Of a stretch of DNA of 43,118 bases, positions 15,400 to 30,300 are shown one piece after another. Below the pieces are notes generated by a model. That model made no database searches. It worked only from the letters and a program-made list of their open reading frames with translations, and had not been told where the DNA came from. Each line of letters begins with the position of its first letter. Within the stretch, counting starts at the first letter, position 1. The position numbers were made by a program, and so were the translations under genes. This DNA comes from a virus, in the IMG/VR virus record IMGVR_UViG_3300010885_005968, positions 1 to 43,118 of that record; one strand, given 5' to 3'.

Positions 15400-18300
15400 A
15401 TGGCAAGCAACGACGAATACCCATTACCAGTTACTATAGACGATCAAAACAAGAGGCAGTCTGCTAGACATCTGCCTAGATTTTTTAGATCTGAGCAGAA
15501 TGAAAAATTTCTAGCTGGCGCACTTGATCCTCTATTGCAACCTGGAAAATTAAACAGAATAAATGCATATGTTGGTCGAAAAGATATTCCTAATTTCAAG
15601 ATTGATGACAACTATCTAAATGATCTCACAACAACTCGCCAATATTATCAATTAGAGCCTGGATTCGTATATGAAGATCCCAAGACAGGCGAACCTGTTT
15701 GGTTTAGTGATTATGCAGATTATATGAATAGGCTTGCATATTATGGTGCGAATACAAATAATCACGCAAAACTTAATTCTGAAGAAGCATATTCTTGGGA
15801 TCCAGGAATAGATTGGGATAAATTTGCTAATTTTAGAGAATACTATTGGTTACCAATAGGACCTGATCCTATAACTATCTATGGTAATCAATTAGCAACA
15901 GTTAGTACATTTACAGTAACAGCAATTAACGAGGGAGATAGATTTGATTATCTCTTCACTCCTGATGGATTAACAGCAAATCCAAGATTAACACTTTACA
16001 GAGGTAATACATATACCTTTAATATTAATGCAAAAAACAAGCCATTCTGCATCAAGGTAGAGCCAGTAATTGGCAACAGCTATATGTACGATGCCGGTGT
16101 GTCAAAGCAGAATGTAGATCTCGGAACTATCACATTTACTGTACCTTATGAAGCACCTGATTTACTCTATTATATTGACAATAAAGATATTAATTCTCAG
16201 GGATTTATTGACATAAAAGATATCGATGAAAATACATTCCTTGATATTGAAGCAGAAATATTGGGAAAAGTTCATTATACTAGTACTACAGGTATACGGT
16301 TCATTGACGGATTAAAATTAAAATTTATTGGAAATATTAGTCCAGCAAAATACTCAAAGGGATTTTGGTATGTAGAAGGCGTGGGCACTTCGATTAGCCT
16401 AGTAAATTATGCTGATCTAGAATCAACGCCACTTACTAATGATCCTACAGATCTTCCTTTTGACCTACAACCATTTGATAGTGTACCATTTGAAAATGCC
16501 AACAACTATCCAAATAAAAAAGAATACATAGTTATAAATCGAGCTAGCAAAGATAGAAATCCTTGGACAAGAAATAACCGTTGGTTCCACATACGAGTTA
16601 TAGAATTATCTGCTACAGCAAATAATACCGTAGCAGCACCTGATCAAACAGCAAGAGCTCATCGTCCTATCATAGAATTTTTACCAGATATAAAACTCTA
16701 TCAAAATGGATGGATAGCCAAACAGGATGTAGATTTAATTGATACTACTACAACTGATGTGTTTAGTAGCGTTGAAGGCACATTAGGCTATATTGTTGAC
16801 GGAAACCCATTGTTACCAGGCCAGAGAGTTTTGTTCACAGCAGACGTTGATCCTCTCGTTAATGGAAAGATATATACTGTTGGAACAATAACTGTAAATC
16901 ATATTGTTATTGATTTTATCTCTGCAATTTCAACAACTGAAGCTCCGTATAAAGTTACTTTTACTTTTGACAAGTTAGTAACACCACCTCCTGTAAATGT
17001 TCCATATACTATAACAGGAAATAGCAACAGCAATTATAACGGATTATATAATTCTATATCTAGCACAGTTTCTAGCATAACTTTAGTTTATCCAGTGAAC
17101 CCTGGAGTATTTGGAACCGGAATAACTAAAGGAACTTACGACAATTCAGGTAAGCGTCCACAGATAACACTAATACCAACTACTGATAGCGATCCGATCG
17201 AAGGCGAAGTTGTATATGCTAAGTTTGGTTCTAGTTACAGGGGCACGTCATTTTACTATGATGGATCTAGTTGGAAAGTATCACAGAAAAAAACCATATC
17301 AAATCAAGCACCGTTATTTGATATGTTTGATGAAAACAAGATTAGTTTTTCCGATACTATAACCTATCCAACTACATCCTTTTCAGGAAATAGGATATTT
17401 GGGTATAGGATTGGATTAGGCGCAAATGATACAGAATTAGGATTTCCTCTATACTATCGTTCGATAGATAATGTTGGAGATATTGAATTTGAATTTGATT
17501 TAGAAAACACTTCTTGGAATTATAAAAACGGAAATGTGTTATCTACAATAAATTCCTATCAGGGATTTGTGAGGAAATATAATCTAAACGGATCATTTAC
17601 ATATCTAAATGGCTGGACACAAACTCTAAGGCCTCTATATCAAAAGGCCGTAAGAGTATTAGAAATAACACAAACAACTAGCCAAATCGCTATCGACATC
17701 TTTGACAAGAGTGCATTATTGGGAGACATTAATGCACAAGTCTATGTTAATAATGTCAAGAGGAATGATATTTCTAGGGCCAACATCAATGGCGTTGCTT
17801 ATATAAAGTTTGCAACTGCTTTAAATCCGGGCGATCTAGTCGTTTATAAAGTACAAACTACCGCAGATAAAAATGCCAGAGGATATTATGAAATACCTTA
17901 TAACTGGCAGAATAATCCCTTTAACGAAACATTGGGATATTTTACATTGGGTGAAGCTATTGATCACGTCCGTACTATTGTTGAAAATAATCCAAGATTT
18001 TTAGGATCATTTCCAGGCGTAAGCAATTTACCATCACTCGGTAATGTTTCAAAATTTGGACATCGTTTCCTACAACATTCAGGATCATTTCCATTAGCAG
18101 CATATTTGATAACTGATAGACGAAACAATATAATAGATGCACTACAGTGGACTGCAACACAATATACACAATTTAAGAAAGAATTCTTGAGAATTGCAGG
18201 AGTTGGTGCATACGAAGGAACTATCTCTGAAAGAGTTGATCAGATATTATTAGAATTTTCAAAATCAAAATTTATTGATAGATCACCATTTTATTTTTCC

Positions 18301-21300
18301 GACATAGCTCCTTACAAAGGATTTACCCAGCGCGAGTATACAGTAGTTGATCCTAGATTACCAGTATTTGTTATTGACAGTATTTTCAATCCACAAACAC
18401 AAACTACACGTAGCGTATTGGTTTATGTCAATGAAGTACAGTTAGTACATCTAGTTGATTATACTTTTAGTAAAACTGATGCATTTGTTAGCATACTATT
18501 TCCTTTACATAAAAACGACAAAATTGTTATCAAAGATTACGCCAGCACTAACGGATCTTATATTCCATATACTCCTTCAGCATTAGGAATATACCCAAGT
18601 TATACTCCTACTGTATTCATTGACGACACATATCAAACGCCTGTAAAGGTAATACAAGGACACGATGGTAGTATCGTAGTTGCTTACAATGATTATAGAG
18701 ATGACCTCATTTTAGAACTTGAAAAGAGGATCTATAATACTAGGAGAGTAAACTATAATAACAGTATTTTCAATATACATAATGTAATAGGTGGATATTA
18801 CAGGAATAATGCTGTTTCAGCATTCTTTTCTAGAAGCGATATCAACAATGTATTATTACCAGAATTTTTAAAATGGAATTCTATCATAAGCCAAGATTAT
18901 AGCAGCAACTATTATTTTGATGAAGGCGATACTTTTACCTACAACTATAGTAATTTCTTTGCTCCTGATGGTGTTACGCATTTACCTGGTTGGTGGAGAG
19001 CAGTATACACATATGCTTACGACACTGATAGGCCACATACACATCCTTGGGAAATGCAAGGATTTACTATTAAACCAGTATGGTGGGATACGATATATGG
19101 TAAAGCTCCATATACTAGTGAAAACACAGTAATGTGGAATGCGATTGAAAAAGGTATAATTAACACTCCTGGATATAGGAGGACTGAATCTAGATATGCT
19201 CGTATGGGACTATCAAAGCATCTACCTGTAGATTCTAATGGTAATTTATTGAGCCCATTAGAAAGCAACTTTGTAAAAGATTTTGCTTTAATTAATGCTA
19301 AAGGAAATTATACATTTGGCGACAACGCACCAGTTGAAGCAGCGTGGAGACGTTCTAGCGAGTATCCATTCAGTGTAGTAAAAGCTATGTGTGTTCTTTG
19401 TGGCAGTGAATTTATTGGAAAAATGTGGGATAGATTTACAATAAAAAGAAATATAGCTGGACAGATTTATAATACCAATACGGGAAAAAGATTTAATACA
19501 GCAGATATAGTTTACCCAAATACACCATTAGGCAATCCCTTAGATCCAAATGTTGCTAGATCAATGAGTTGTGGGTTAGCTAATATTATTGATGATTATG
19601 TATTTTCAATTAATGCTGTAACCTTAGATACTTACAAAGAAGTAGTAAGCGGTCTCAATATTAAATTAAGCCATCGTTTAGGAGCATTTAGTGCTAAGGA
19701 CAAACTCAATGTCCTATTAGATAGTAGAAGTCCAAATGCTAGTGGCACAGTTTTCTTACCTCAAGACAATTATCAAATATTCTATAATCAAAGTTCTCCA
19801 GTAGCGAGCGTAGTTTATAGTGGTGTATTAGTTGAAAAGATCACCTATCAAAATACTTCATTAATAAATCCAATGGTAGGATATAAAATTTCTGGATATG
19901 ATAAGAAATACGGTGTTTTCCAGATATTTCCAGCTCTAGAAAATAAAAACGATTCTGTATTCAATGTAGGTGGTGTTACTGATACATTTTCTACTTGGAC
20001 ATCAGGACAGTATTATACCAAAGATTATGTTGTAAAAAATGAGAACAGTTATTATAAAGCTTTAGTAGCAAACACTGCGTCTGATAGTTTCACTACAGAT
20101 ATAAACAAGTGGGTTAAATTAAGCAGCTTACCTATTACTGGTGGTACTAGAGCGTTAAGAAGAACAAAGTTTTCAGATACTGTAAAAACAATTCCTTATG
20201 GAACTGTATTACCGAATATTCAAGCAGTTGTAGATTTCTTACTGGGATATCAGGAGAGATTAAAATCTGTAGGATTTAAATTTGACGATTTTAACAAAGA
20301 GCTCGGAGTAACTCTCGATTGGGAGACTAGTGCCAAGGAGTTTATGTTCTGGTCACTACAGAATTGGACACCAGGCGCTGTTATTACTTTAAGCCCTAGT
20401 GCAACCAATCTACAATTTACTCCTGTAATCACTGCATCAATTGATGATTTTAGTTCCACTGCGTTTGAATACAGTATGTTAAAAGCTGATGGTACTCCAT
20501 TAAGATTAAATGCGATTAATATACATAGGATCGGAAATGGATTCACTGCAAAGCCAACTAACGCTAGCGACGGTATATATTTTGTACGTGCTAATCTAAT
20601 ACAAAGAGAACACGTATTATTATTAGATAATGAATCTGATTTCCAAGATATCGTATATGAAAAAGTTAGTGGATATCGTCAAGGAAGAGTTAAATTAATA
20701 GGTTTTAAAACTAGTAACTGGGACGGAGGTTATACTACTCCAGGGTTTATGTATGATTCTGCTGTTATAAATCCTTGGCAGCCTTTTATTGATTATAATT
20801 TAGGAGATATCGTAAGTTATAAGAACAACAATTATGTTGCGATTACTAATGTAGCAGGATCTACTGAATTTGATTTCGTAAATTGGAAGCAGCAAGAAAA
20901 GGTACTACCTGCAGGATTGGTACCAAATTGGGATTACAGGATTGAACAGTTCCGTGATTTTTACGATCTAAATGCTAGTATTTTTGATGTAAACCAAAAG
21001 AAATTAGCACGACACCTCATTGGATATCAAGATCGACCCTATTTAGATAATATCATAATTGACGATGTAGCTCAATTTAAATTTTATCAAGGCTACATAA
21101 AGGAAAAAGGAACATTTAATAGTATCACCAAACTATTTGATGTTCTAAGGTCAAGCGGTTTTAGTACAGCAAACTTATATGAAGATTGGGCATTCAAAGT
21201 TGGAGATTATGGAGCATCTGCTGCTTATACTGAAATTGAATTTCCTCTAGACGAAAAGAAATTTTTACATAATCCACAAGATGTAGTTCTTACACCAGAT

Positions 21301-24300
21301 CTAGAATATCAAAATGATCTATCAATATACAATGTATCATCTGCAATGATACCTATAAAACCATATGATTATAATTCAAAACCATTTCCTGTACAAGATA
21401 TTGATAGCGACCAAACAAATTACGGAATCTTTAAGTATCAAGTAGCTGGATATGTTAGATCCGATGATGTTGATCACGTTATCTATAACAGGGCTGCATT
21501 ACTAAATTATGATATAACACAGTTCCGCAACGGTGATAAGATATGGTTAGGTTATACAGAAAATAATGATTGGGACGTTTTAGAATATATTGTTCTTGAT
21601 ATGTCTATCAAGACTTGGACAGTTGATTTTGTTACAAATTCCCACATATATCTATATTGCGACACTACTTTAGATCTTGCTAGAGGTGATATTATATCTG
21701 TATCAAATCTAGGATTAATTGACGGATCATACATAATACAAAATGTATCTGATAATATCATTACAATTTATACACTAAGCACATTAGCAACTATACCAAA
21801 TTTAGTTACTAGTGGTGTTGTACACATATTAAAATCAGTTAGATATAAAAATCTAACATCTGTTTCTACTAAGATTTACAATAAATTTGATATAGTTGGA
21901 GAAAAACTCTGGATTGATCAAGATTTATCTAAAAATTGGTTAGTCTTAGAAAATACTAATGCGTTCTTTAATATAAAAGGAACGGGTAAATCAGATGAGA
22001 TTCTTCCTTATAACAAATATGAAGGTCAGAAATATGGATACGATATTAAAATAAGCGCCGACAATCTATGCATGATAGTTAGTGCTCCATATGGAGACAT
22101 TAATAATCAAAATCTAGACAAGGGTAAAGGAATAGTTGTTGTATATCGTCGTCCTAATAATTTAAGCAGTTGGAATTTTTCCCAAATACTTAAAATTCCA
22201 AGAGACTATACAGTTGCTTCAGCTATACCTCCAAATGAGAAATTTGGTATTTCGTTAGCTATATCTGACGACGCAAAAATGATAGCAGTAGGAACAGCTT
22301 ACGCTAGTTATTTACAGAGTTTCTATAGGGGAGTATTCAACGAATATACTTCTTACTATAAGAATGATATAGTAAAATATAATGATGGAACAGCAACATT
22401 CTTGTTCAAAGCTAAAGTTAATATAGTTGGATCAGGATCTTCATTTATATATGAAAAGTGGGATCTTGTTGAATCTTATCTAGGTGATCCTGCTGGAGGA
22501 ATTAGACTTGAATTAAGTTATACTAGTAAAACTACACACGGTAGTGGATATTGGGTTACATTTAGTATACCTTTACAGACATTGGCACCACCTGCGAACG
22601 GTGCAAATTATACAGTATCAGGTAATACTAATAATAACTACAACGGGACATTTGTTGCAGTAGCAACTACTACTACGAGTTTAACATTAAATTATCCTAC
22701 AAACCCTGGTACATACGGTACTAGCACTATTACACAAGCAAAATACTCATCGGGTTTTGATAAACAGGGCATAGTTACTATATTCGAATATGACGAAACT
22801 GTTAGGAACTATGTATCATCAACTGTTATGGGATCTTACGATCCAAGTGAAAACGAATATTTTGGACACACATTAAAGTTTTCAAAAGATTCTGCAACAG
22901 GTGATGTATTACTATTTGCATCAAGTAATGATTACAGTTATGATAAATTTACTAAGCAAGTAATTGAAACTGCTATTAATTCAAAAGAGCTGCATCTAAA
23001 CAATGTTACCGGCATAAAGATTGGTCACGAAGTACATGGTTATAAAGATCCAGTAACTAAAGAATATGTTAATCTGTTAGTTACTCATATTAATACTAAT
23101 TCTAATAAAATAACTGTTGATCAATATGTAAAAATTACCAGCGGTCTTTCTCTAGATTTTATATTTGATAGAGTTGGAAGGATGCAAGTATTAAGGTTAA
23201 TAAACGATTCTAATCCTAGATGGGTATTTAACAGCATACAACCTTTTGTTGCCCTACCTTCAAACAGAGGATCATTCCCACTAAGCGCATTTAATATCAT
23301 TAGTAGAGCTCAATATGGATATAGTTTTGATTGTTCACCTGATTTAACAACTCTTGTTGTTTCTGCACCATTCTTAGGATCTGGTGTTGTTTACATATTT
23401 GAGATATCTAAACAAGAATATAAAACCAACTTAAATTTAGGTACAGTTGCATATTACTCATTTAGACTAACACAGGTAATTAACTCAGACACATTTATAG
23501 ATGATAACGTGAATAACTTAGTTGGAGGTTATCTTTCTAATGGTGACGGATTTGGATATCAGGTAGTATTGAACAATAATACACTGTTAGTATCTGCTCC
23601 CAATAACAGCTCAAAAGGCACACATAATGGCGCATTATTTAATTTTAAGTTAAACACTGAAACTAATCTTTATCAACTACAAGAAGTAATCATACCACCA
23701 ACAACAAATACATATGCATATGAAAGATTTGGTACTTCGTTATCAATTAATCCTCAAGGTAATGTTTTAGTTGTGGGTGCTAAGGGAGGTCCCTCTGTAC
23801 TTGATACAACTTTTGATTCTTATGCCAAGGGATTATACAATGATTATTTGATTAATCTAACAGCAGTAACATCAATTAGTGAAAATAATTATATTGAATT
23901 TAGTATACCTTTCCAAGATACTGCTCCATTAGTTGACATAATTTATTCTATTTCAGGAAATGATAATGAATGGTTCAATCATAATTTTATAGCTACTGAT
24001 AGTACACAAACATCTATAACATTTAAATTTGATTACGATCCTGGATCATTTGGAACTGGTAATACAGTAGCTACTAATCCTAATTTAGGTTATGTTTTAG
24101 ATCCTAATAGTACTTCAATTACTCCAACTACATTTGATAACAATTCAACAAAGTTTTACGATCAAATACCTTTCACTGGCGCAGTTTATGTTTATAATAG
24201 ATTTGATAATAACTTTATCTATGCTGATAGATTAACTCCAACTGACAGTTTATCAGCAAATGACGATTTTGGATTTAGTCTCTTTGCTTCGGAAAACTGT

Positions 24301-27300
24301 GTAGCAATAGGTACACCTAACAGGACATTTGCCGGAGTACCATACGGATCTGCATTTATTTTTAACTATGATACGACTAGCTGGCAGAAATTAAGAGAAG
24401 CAACTCCATTAGTAAGCATTGATAAATTTAAAAAATCTTTCTATTATAATACCGCTACAAACAAGCTGATAGGAAACTTAGATTTATATGATCCTGCTAA
24501 GGGAAGAATACCTGCTATCGCAGATCAAGAAATAAAATATCAAACTTATTATGATCCAGCAGTTTATCAATATCATGGCGATAATACTTTAGCAACAAAC
24601 ACTGACCAAGTTTGGACAGATACTCATATTGGCGAAGTTTGGTGGGATATATCAACGATCAAGTATACTTGGTACGAACAAGGAGATGCTACTTATAGGA
24701 ACCTACAATGGGGACAAATGTTCCCAGGATCAGTAGTTAATGTATACGAATGGGTCGAATCAAAATACCTACCTAGCAAATATGCAACTATAGCTGATAC
24801 AGGCGCTGGATTAGCTGCGGGTATAAGTGGAACACCTAAAGATACAACTGATGTTACATATAGCACTAAAACAAAATATGATAAGATTAGTGGTATTGTT
24901 ACCACACTCTATTATTTCTGGGTGAGCAATCGTACTATAGTTCCACCATTTATGAACAGGAAACTAAGTGCTAACGATATTGCTAATTTAATATCTGATC
25001 CAAAATCTCAAGGTTATAGAACAGTTAGCATAACAAGTGAAAACAGTTTATCTTTGACAAACGTTAAACCTAAACTCATTGGCAAAAATGTTTCATTGAA
25101 TCTTCAATTTTATGAAGTTGATAATACAGATTTAGCAATACATAGAGAATATGTTTTAATAACCAACGGTGATAAGAATACGGTCATTCCAGAACTATTA
25201 GAAAATAAATGGTTTGATAGTTTAATCGGATCTGACGTCGTTGGTAATTCAGTTCCTGATAGTAAATTAAGTCTAAGGCAGCGTTATGGCAATTTAATTA
25301 GCCCACGTCAGTCTTGGTTTGTTAATAGGGTAGAGGCATTAAAACAGAATATTGAATATATAAATTCTGTTTTACAGGATTATAATCTATCAAATAATGT
25401 CAATTTAACAAATCTTAAAAAACAAGATCTTCCACCTTCTCTAGAGTCCGGAGAAATTGATGTTATTATTGATACTGTAGAAGAATTAAAATATGTCGGA
25501 ACTAACGGATTAATAACTTCGCAATTATCATTAATACTTAAAGATGGAAAGTTACTAGATTGTTATATTGATAATCCAGGATATGGATACGGCAAAAACA
25601 GAGTTTATCAATCAGTTGAAGGCGCAAATGGCATTGAGCCCGTATTATGGTACGGCCCAACTTGTAAAATAGTAGGTACTACTGGCTCTGGAGGAGAGAT
25701 ACAAACAGTTATAGATTCATATGGTTCAATTGTTTCTGCAAAGATAACTAAAAGAGGTCAAGGTTACAATAGTATACTTGGTCCTACTGGTACTGATATT
25801 GGAACAACTGTTGTTGTTAGAGATTTTACAGTATTAGTATCGTCGGATTCGGAAGCAAATAACGGATGGAGTATACATACTTGGTCGTTTGTTAACGACG
25901 TTGAAGCAGAGAGATATCGTGTTGCAATACAGAGTAGTCTATCATTACTAAATCAAAATTTCTTAAAAAATTGGCTTAGGATTAAAACACAATCATATAA
26001 TGTTGCAAATTACTGGAAATTTGTTGATTGGTATGCATCAGGTTATACTGCACAATCAGATGTTAAGTATATCATAAATCATACAAGTGATTTAGCAACA
26101 TTAACATCTAATGTTGGAGATTTAATAAAAATAACAAATGCTGGTCTCGGTGCTTGGTTGTTAATGGTAAAAATAGCTAATACCGGCGATCCAGATTTTA
26201 CTATTGATTATCAAGTAGTAGGTCAACAGAATGCTACTATACAGCTTTTAAGTTCTCTTTACAATTATAACAGTGATCTTGGCTATGATGAAAATTATAG
26301 TTTTGATCTAGATTTATATGATTCTAATCCTACAACAGAATTAAGGATTATATTAGAATCTATAAGAGATGATATCTTTGTAGGAAATCTAAGAATTGAA
26401 TATGTAAATCTATTCTTCAACACTATACATTATATTTTAAGTGAGCAGCATTTTACTGATTGGTTTTTCAAAACCAGTTTCTTAAAAATGAGTCAAATTG
26501 TAGGAAACCTAAATCAAAATCCTACATTCCAAACAGATCCGTTAGCTGATTACGAATCATATATTGAAGAAGTTAAACCTTACAAGACTAAAGTGAGAGA
26601 ATTTATAAGTTCTTATCAAGGATATGATTATTCTCACAATACTGTTTCCGATTTTGACTTACCTAGCCATTATAATCCAGAAACTAAAAAGCTTGAAGCA
26701 GTTGATCAGTATTCAACTTATATAAACACATATCCTTGGGCTAATTGGTTAGAAAATCATACATATCAAGTAACAGATATTGTAATAAATCAAACCGGTT
26801 CAGGATACATTTATAGACCAGTGGTTGTTATAAGTCCACCTGTTGCAAATGCAATTGTTTGGATAAAAGCCACAGTTTTAAACGAGAATACATATATCTC
26901 ATTTAATCACAACTATTACATAACAACTTCAGCTGGAACTACTGGAACAGTTCCACCAACACACACTAAAGGTTCGGTGTTAAATGGAACTGTTATGTTT
27001 ACTTACGTAGCTACTGATGCAACAGCATCGGCATATATTGCTTCAGGTGTGCTGGCTGAAATCGTGTTAGATAATCCAGGATATGGATTCTTATCTTCAC
27101 CAATTGTAACTATACGTGGCGGAAATAACTCAGTCGGATTTGTTCCTGCAACTGCTACAGCATTTATTGGAAACAGTAAAGTTAGAAGCATGACGCTTAA
27201 AATGAAATTTGATAGATATCAAAAAAATTATTATGTTGAGAATTTTAGATACACTGACACATTTGAAGTTACAACATTGCAGTCGTCGTTTAAACTAACT

Positions 27301-30300
27301 TATGCTCCTGAGCTAGCAAAAACTAAATTTGCAATAACTGTTGATAACATCGAGTATTATGGATCTCAATTTTCTATATCTGTAACACAAGAGTTACACG
27401 ATACATATAGTTCTATGGTCGGAACTGTTAAATTCTCAGAAGCAATTGAGGGCATTAGATTATCTAACGGAGCAATACAACCTAGGACTGTTGTAATTTC
27501 TTATTACAAGAATATCGGAATCTATGGTGCAGCAGACAGGATCAATTACGCATACGCCCCAACTAGTGGTCAGTATGGTAAAGATTTATCACAACTTATG
27601 ACTGGTATAGATTACGGTGGAGTTGAATTTACTAGCATTGCGTTTGATATTGTTGGTGGTTGGGACGTATTACCTTGGGATATTAGTTCTTGGGATACGA
27701 TTGTTACTATGAATGACGATTACGTTATTAAATTTAATAATGATTCTGAACTGACTAATTCATTTATGTTACCGTATACTCCCGAATCTGGAGATATAAT
27801 AAACGTCTATATAATTCTTAAAGGACAAACAGATACTGTTAGGGTGGATACCACTGATTATCCAGTCGATTACGGAATAGCCATTTATGGACATCCATTC
27901 CATTCTATGACTGGCACGTTTGATAAAACAACCAGCATAGTGCTTAACAGTTTAGTTTATTCTGCAACAATCTCGTACCCAACAAGATATAATGCTATTA
28001 CTAATATTACTACTATCTATATAGACATATTCACTAATTATGGTATTGAAACTTATTATGAGTTTCCTCAACCATTAGCAGGGTGGTTTATAGATTCTAA
28101 TCCTATATCTTTTGATGCGATAAGACACAATTATAATACTTGGAGCATACAGTTACGGGGCAATTATGAATTAGATTTTGAATTAAACGCAACTTATGAT
28201 TTAGAACCTCCTGAGGAAGACTATATCGAAATAACAGATACTGAATCTAATCTATTCAATTTTGGTCACGATGATTTTACTATAGAATTTTTTGTTAAAC
28301 CCTTTAAAGAACCAACAGAAAATAATACTCCAATACTTTCTATTGGAGAAGCTCTCCCTGGAAAGCATATAGTGATAGGTCAAAATATAAATGGAAACGG
28401 TGTTGGATTTAATATTCCGTTCAATGACAATATTAGCGACGAATATACTGGGTTTACTAATTTACCTCTAGATACTTGGACACATCTAGCACTAGTTAGA
28501 AAAAATTCCGTTGTCTATTTCTTCATTGATGGGGTGTTACAAGAAACTATAGATCAACCTAGCTTTAATTTTACTGCGACTGATACATTATTGATAGGTA
28601 CCGGTATGCAAGATTCGGACGGATTCTTTAGGGGATCGATAAGCAATCTTAGGATATTAAAAGGAAACGGATTATATACTGTTAATTTTGCAGTTCCGCA
28701 TCTTCCGTTAACTGCGATTGCTAATAATACATCATTGTTAGTATTAAATTCTGAAATTTTAACAGCATCGTTCATTGGTGATGGTATTGAAAATACGATA
28801 AACCTTGAACTACTTGGATATTTAAATCCAGGTGATCAATTAATTTTCCGTAAGAGCACTAGCGATGGAACTATACTACCAAACGATCAGTCTCTCCTTG
28901 ATTCATTAATATCAGGCGGAGATCTAGGATACGCATCAGCAAGAGGCATTGATCCTGATGAAATAATCATTGATGGCGATGAATTTGTTTCTGCTGATAC
29001 TTCTGGCGGTCCTGAAGAATTAGTACAGGGACATATAGTTGATACTGTTGACATTAAAGTTTATGATGCGCCACCAACTGGCGGTCCAAAAATAACCATT
29101 AGTAATTACATTGGCGATGGCACTACATCTTCTTTCCCAATTGGAACATTACCTCCTACTAAAGATTCAGTTGTAGTATTTGTTAATAAATTGTATCAAA
29201 CATCAACAAGTGTTGATTTCTTAAATAAAACTGTTAGCATACTTGACGATGGTCAAAATCCAAACCCACCATCATTGAGTAGTAAAGTAACTATACTCAC
29301 AATAGATACTGCTGGATATGATATTCTATCAAGAGAAGTATATATCGGCGATGCTGAAACTACAGATTTTGTAACTAAAGCAAGATATACTGCAAATAAT
29401 GTAAGCGTTTATATATTAATAGATGGGATTGAATCACCTGCATCTGTTGTTACAAGTAATATAGATAATCCAAATGCTGGAAACGTTGTTGTTAGACTGA
29501 AAGAGCCACCAGCTGTTAACAGTCTTATACAAATAATGGTATTCAGAGGAATCATACAAAAATACAGTAAAACAAGTAATGAAATTATTCCGGTTAGTGC
29601 TTCTAATGTATATCGACTAACTAGAGTTCCAGGAAACGCATTGCCGCTATCGGCATATGTTTGGGTAATTGTTACATATAGCGTTAATGGTGTAAAGAAA
29701 CAGGATTTCTTAAGGGCTCCTGACTACGAGAACTTTACATATCCTAATCCTATAATATTAGATAGTTTACGTTATTCGGCACACACTCTCGAATTAGGTT
29801 CAGTAAATGTATACAAGAATAATATAAAATTATTAGAGATACGTGATTATATATTTGATAATATGAACAATCAAATACACCTAACAGCTGGAACTGCGGT
29901 TTCAGGTGATAAGATCATAATAGAAATATTAAGAGATCACGATTTTGAAATTAGTGATTCAACTTTGGTCATTACAAAAAATTATAACCTACTTAACAAA
30001 GATTCTATCATACTCACTACATTTACCAATCACGATCAATGGGATATCGTACGTGAAAACAAGGAATTTACATTTACTAATGGATACGAATCTGTGTCTT
30101 ACGATATAACTCAATACGATACTTTTGGCACTAGTATCAATACATCTGGTATATTTAATTTACCTCGCACAGTATCAGATAAGAGCGCAGTATTAGTTTC
30201 TATTACTAGAGAATTGTTAACTCCAGACGTTGATTATGTAGTTCTAGATAATATGAAACAGATTAAGGTTATACTTCCTGATATCTTAACCAAGAAAGAT

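Larger units (their letters stand above)
22012..24396 (+). other. Probable seven-bladed FG-GAP-type beta-propeller in the giant protein
   Basis: Residues about 2205-2999 carry seven repeats of (F/Y)G-x-x-hydrophobic ... hydrophobic-V-x-(A/G)(A/T/S) ... G-x-hydrophobic-Y-x-(F/Y). Repeat starts lie near 22033, 22243, 22858, 23314, 23551, 23728 and 24268. Examples are FGTSLSINPQGNVLVVGAKG and GAVYVYNR, and YGYSFDCSPDLTTLVVSAP and GVVYIFEI. The number of blades suits a closed ring as in integrin alpha. Blade 2 contains a chitin-binding-like module plus module copy 2. Blade 6 contains module copy 3. Calcium loops of classic FG-GAP blades are not clear. Confidence 0.65.
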
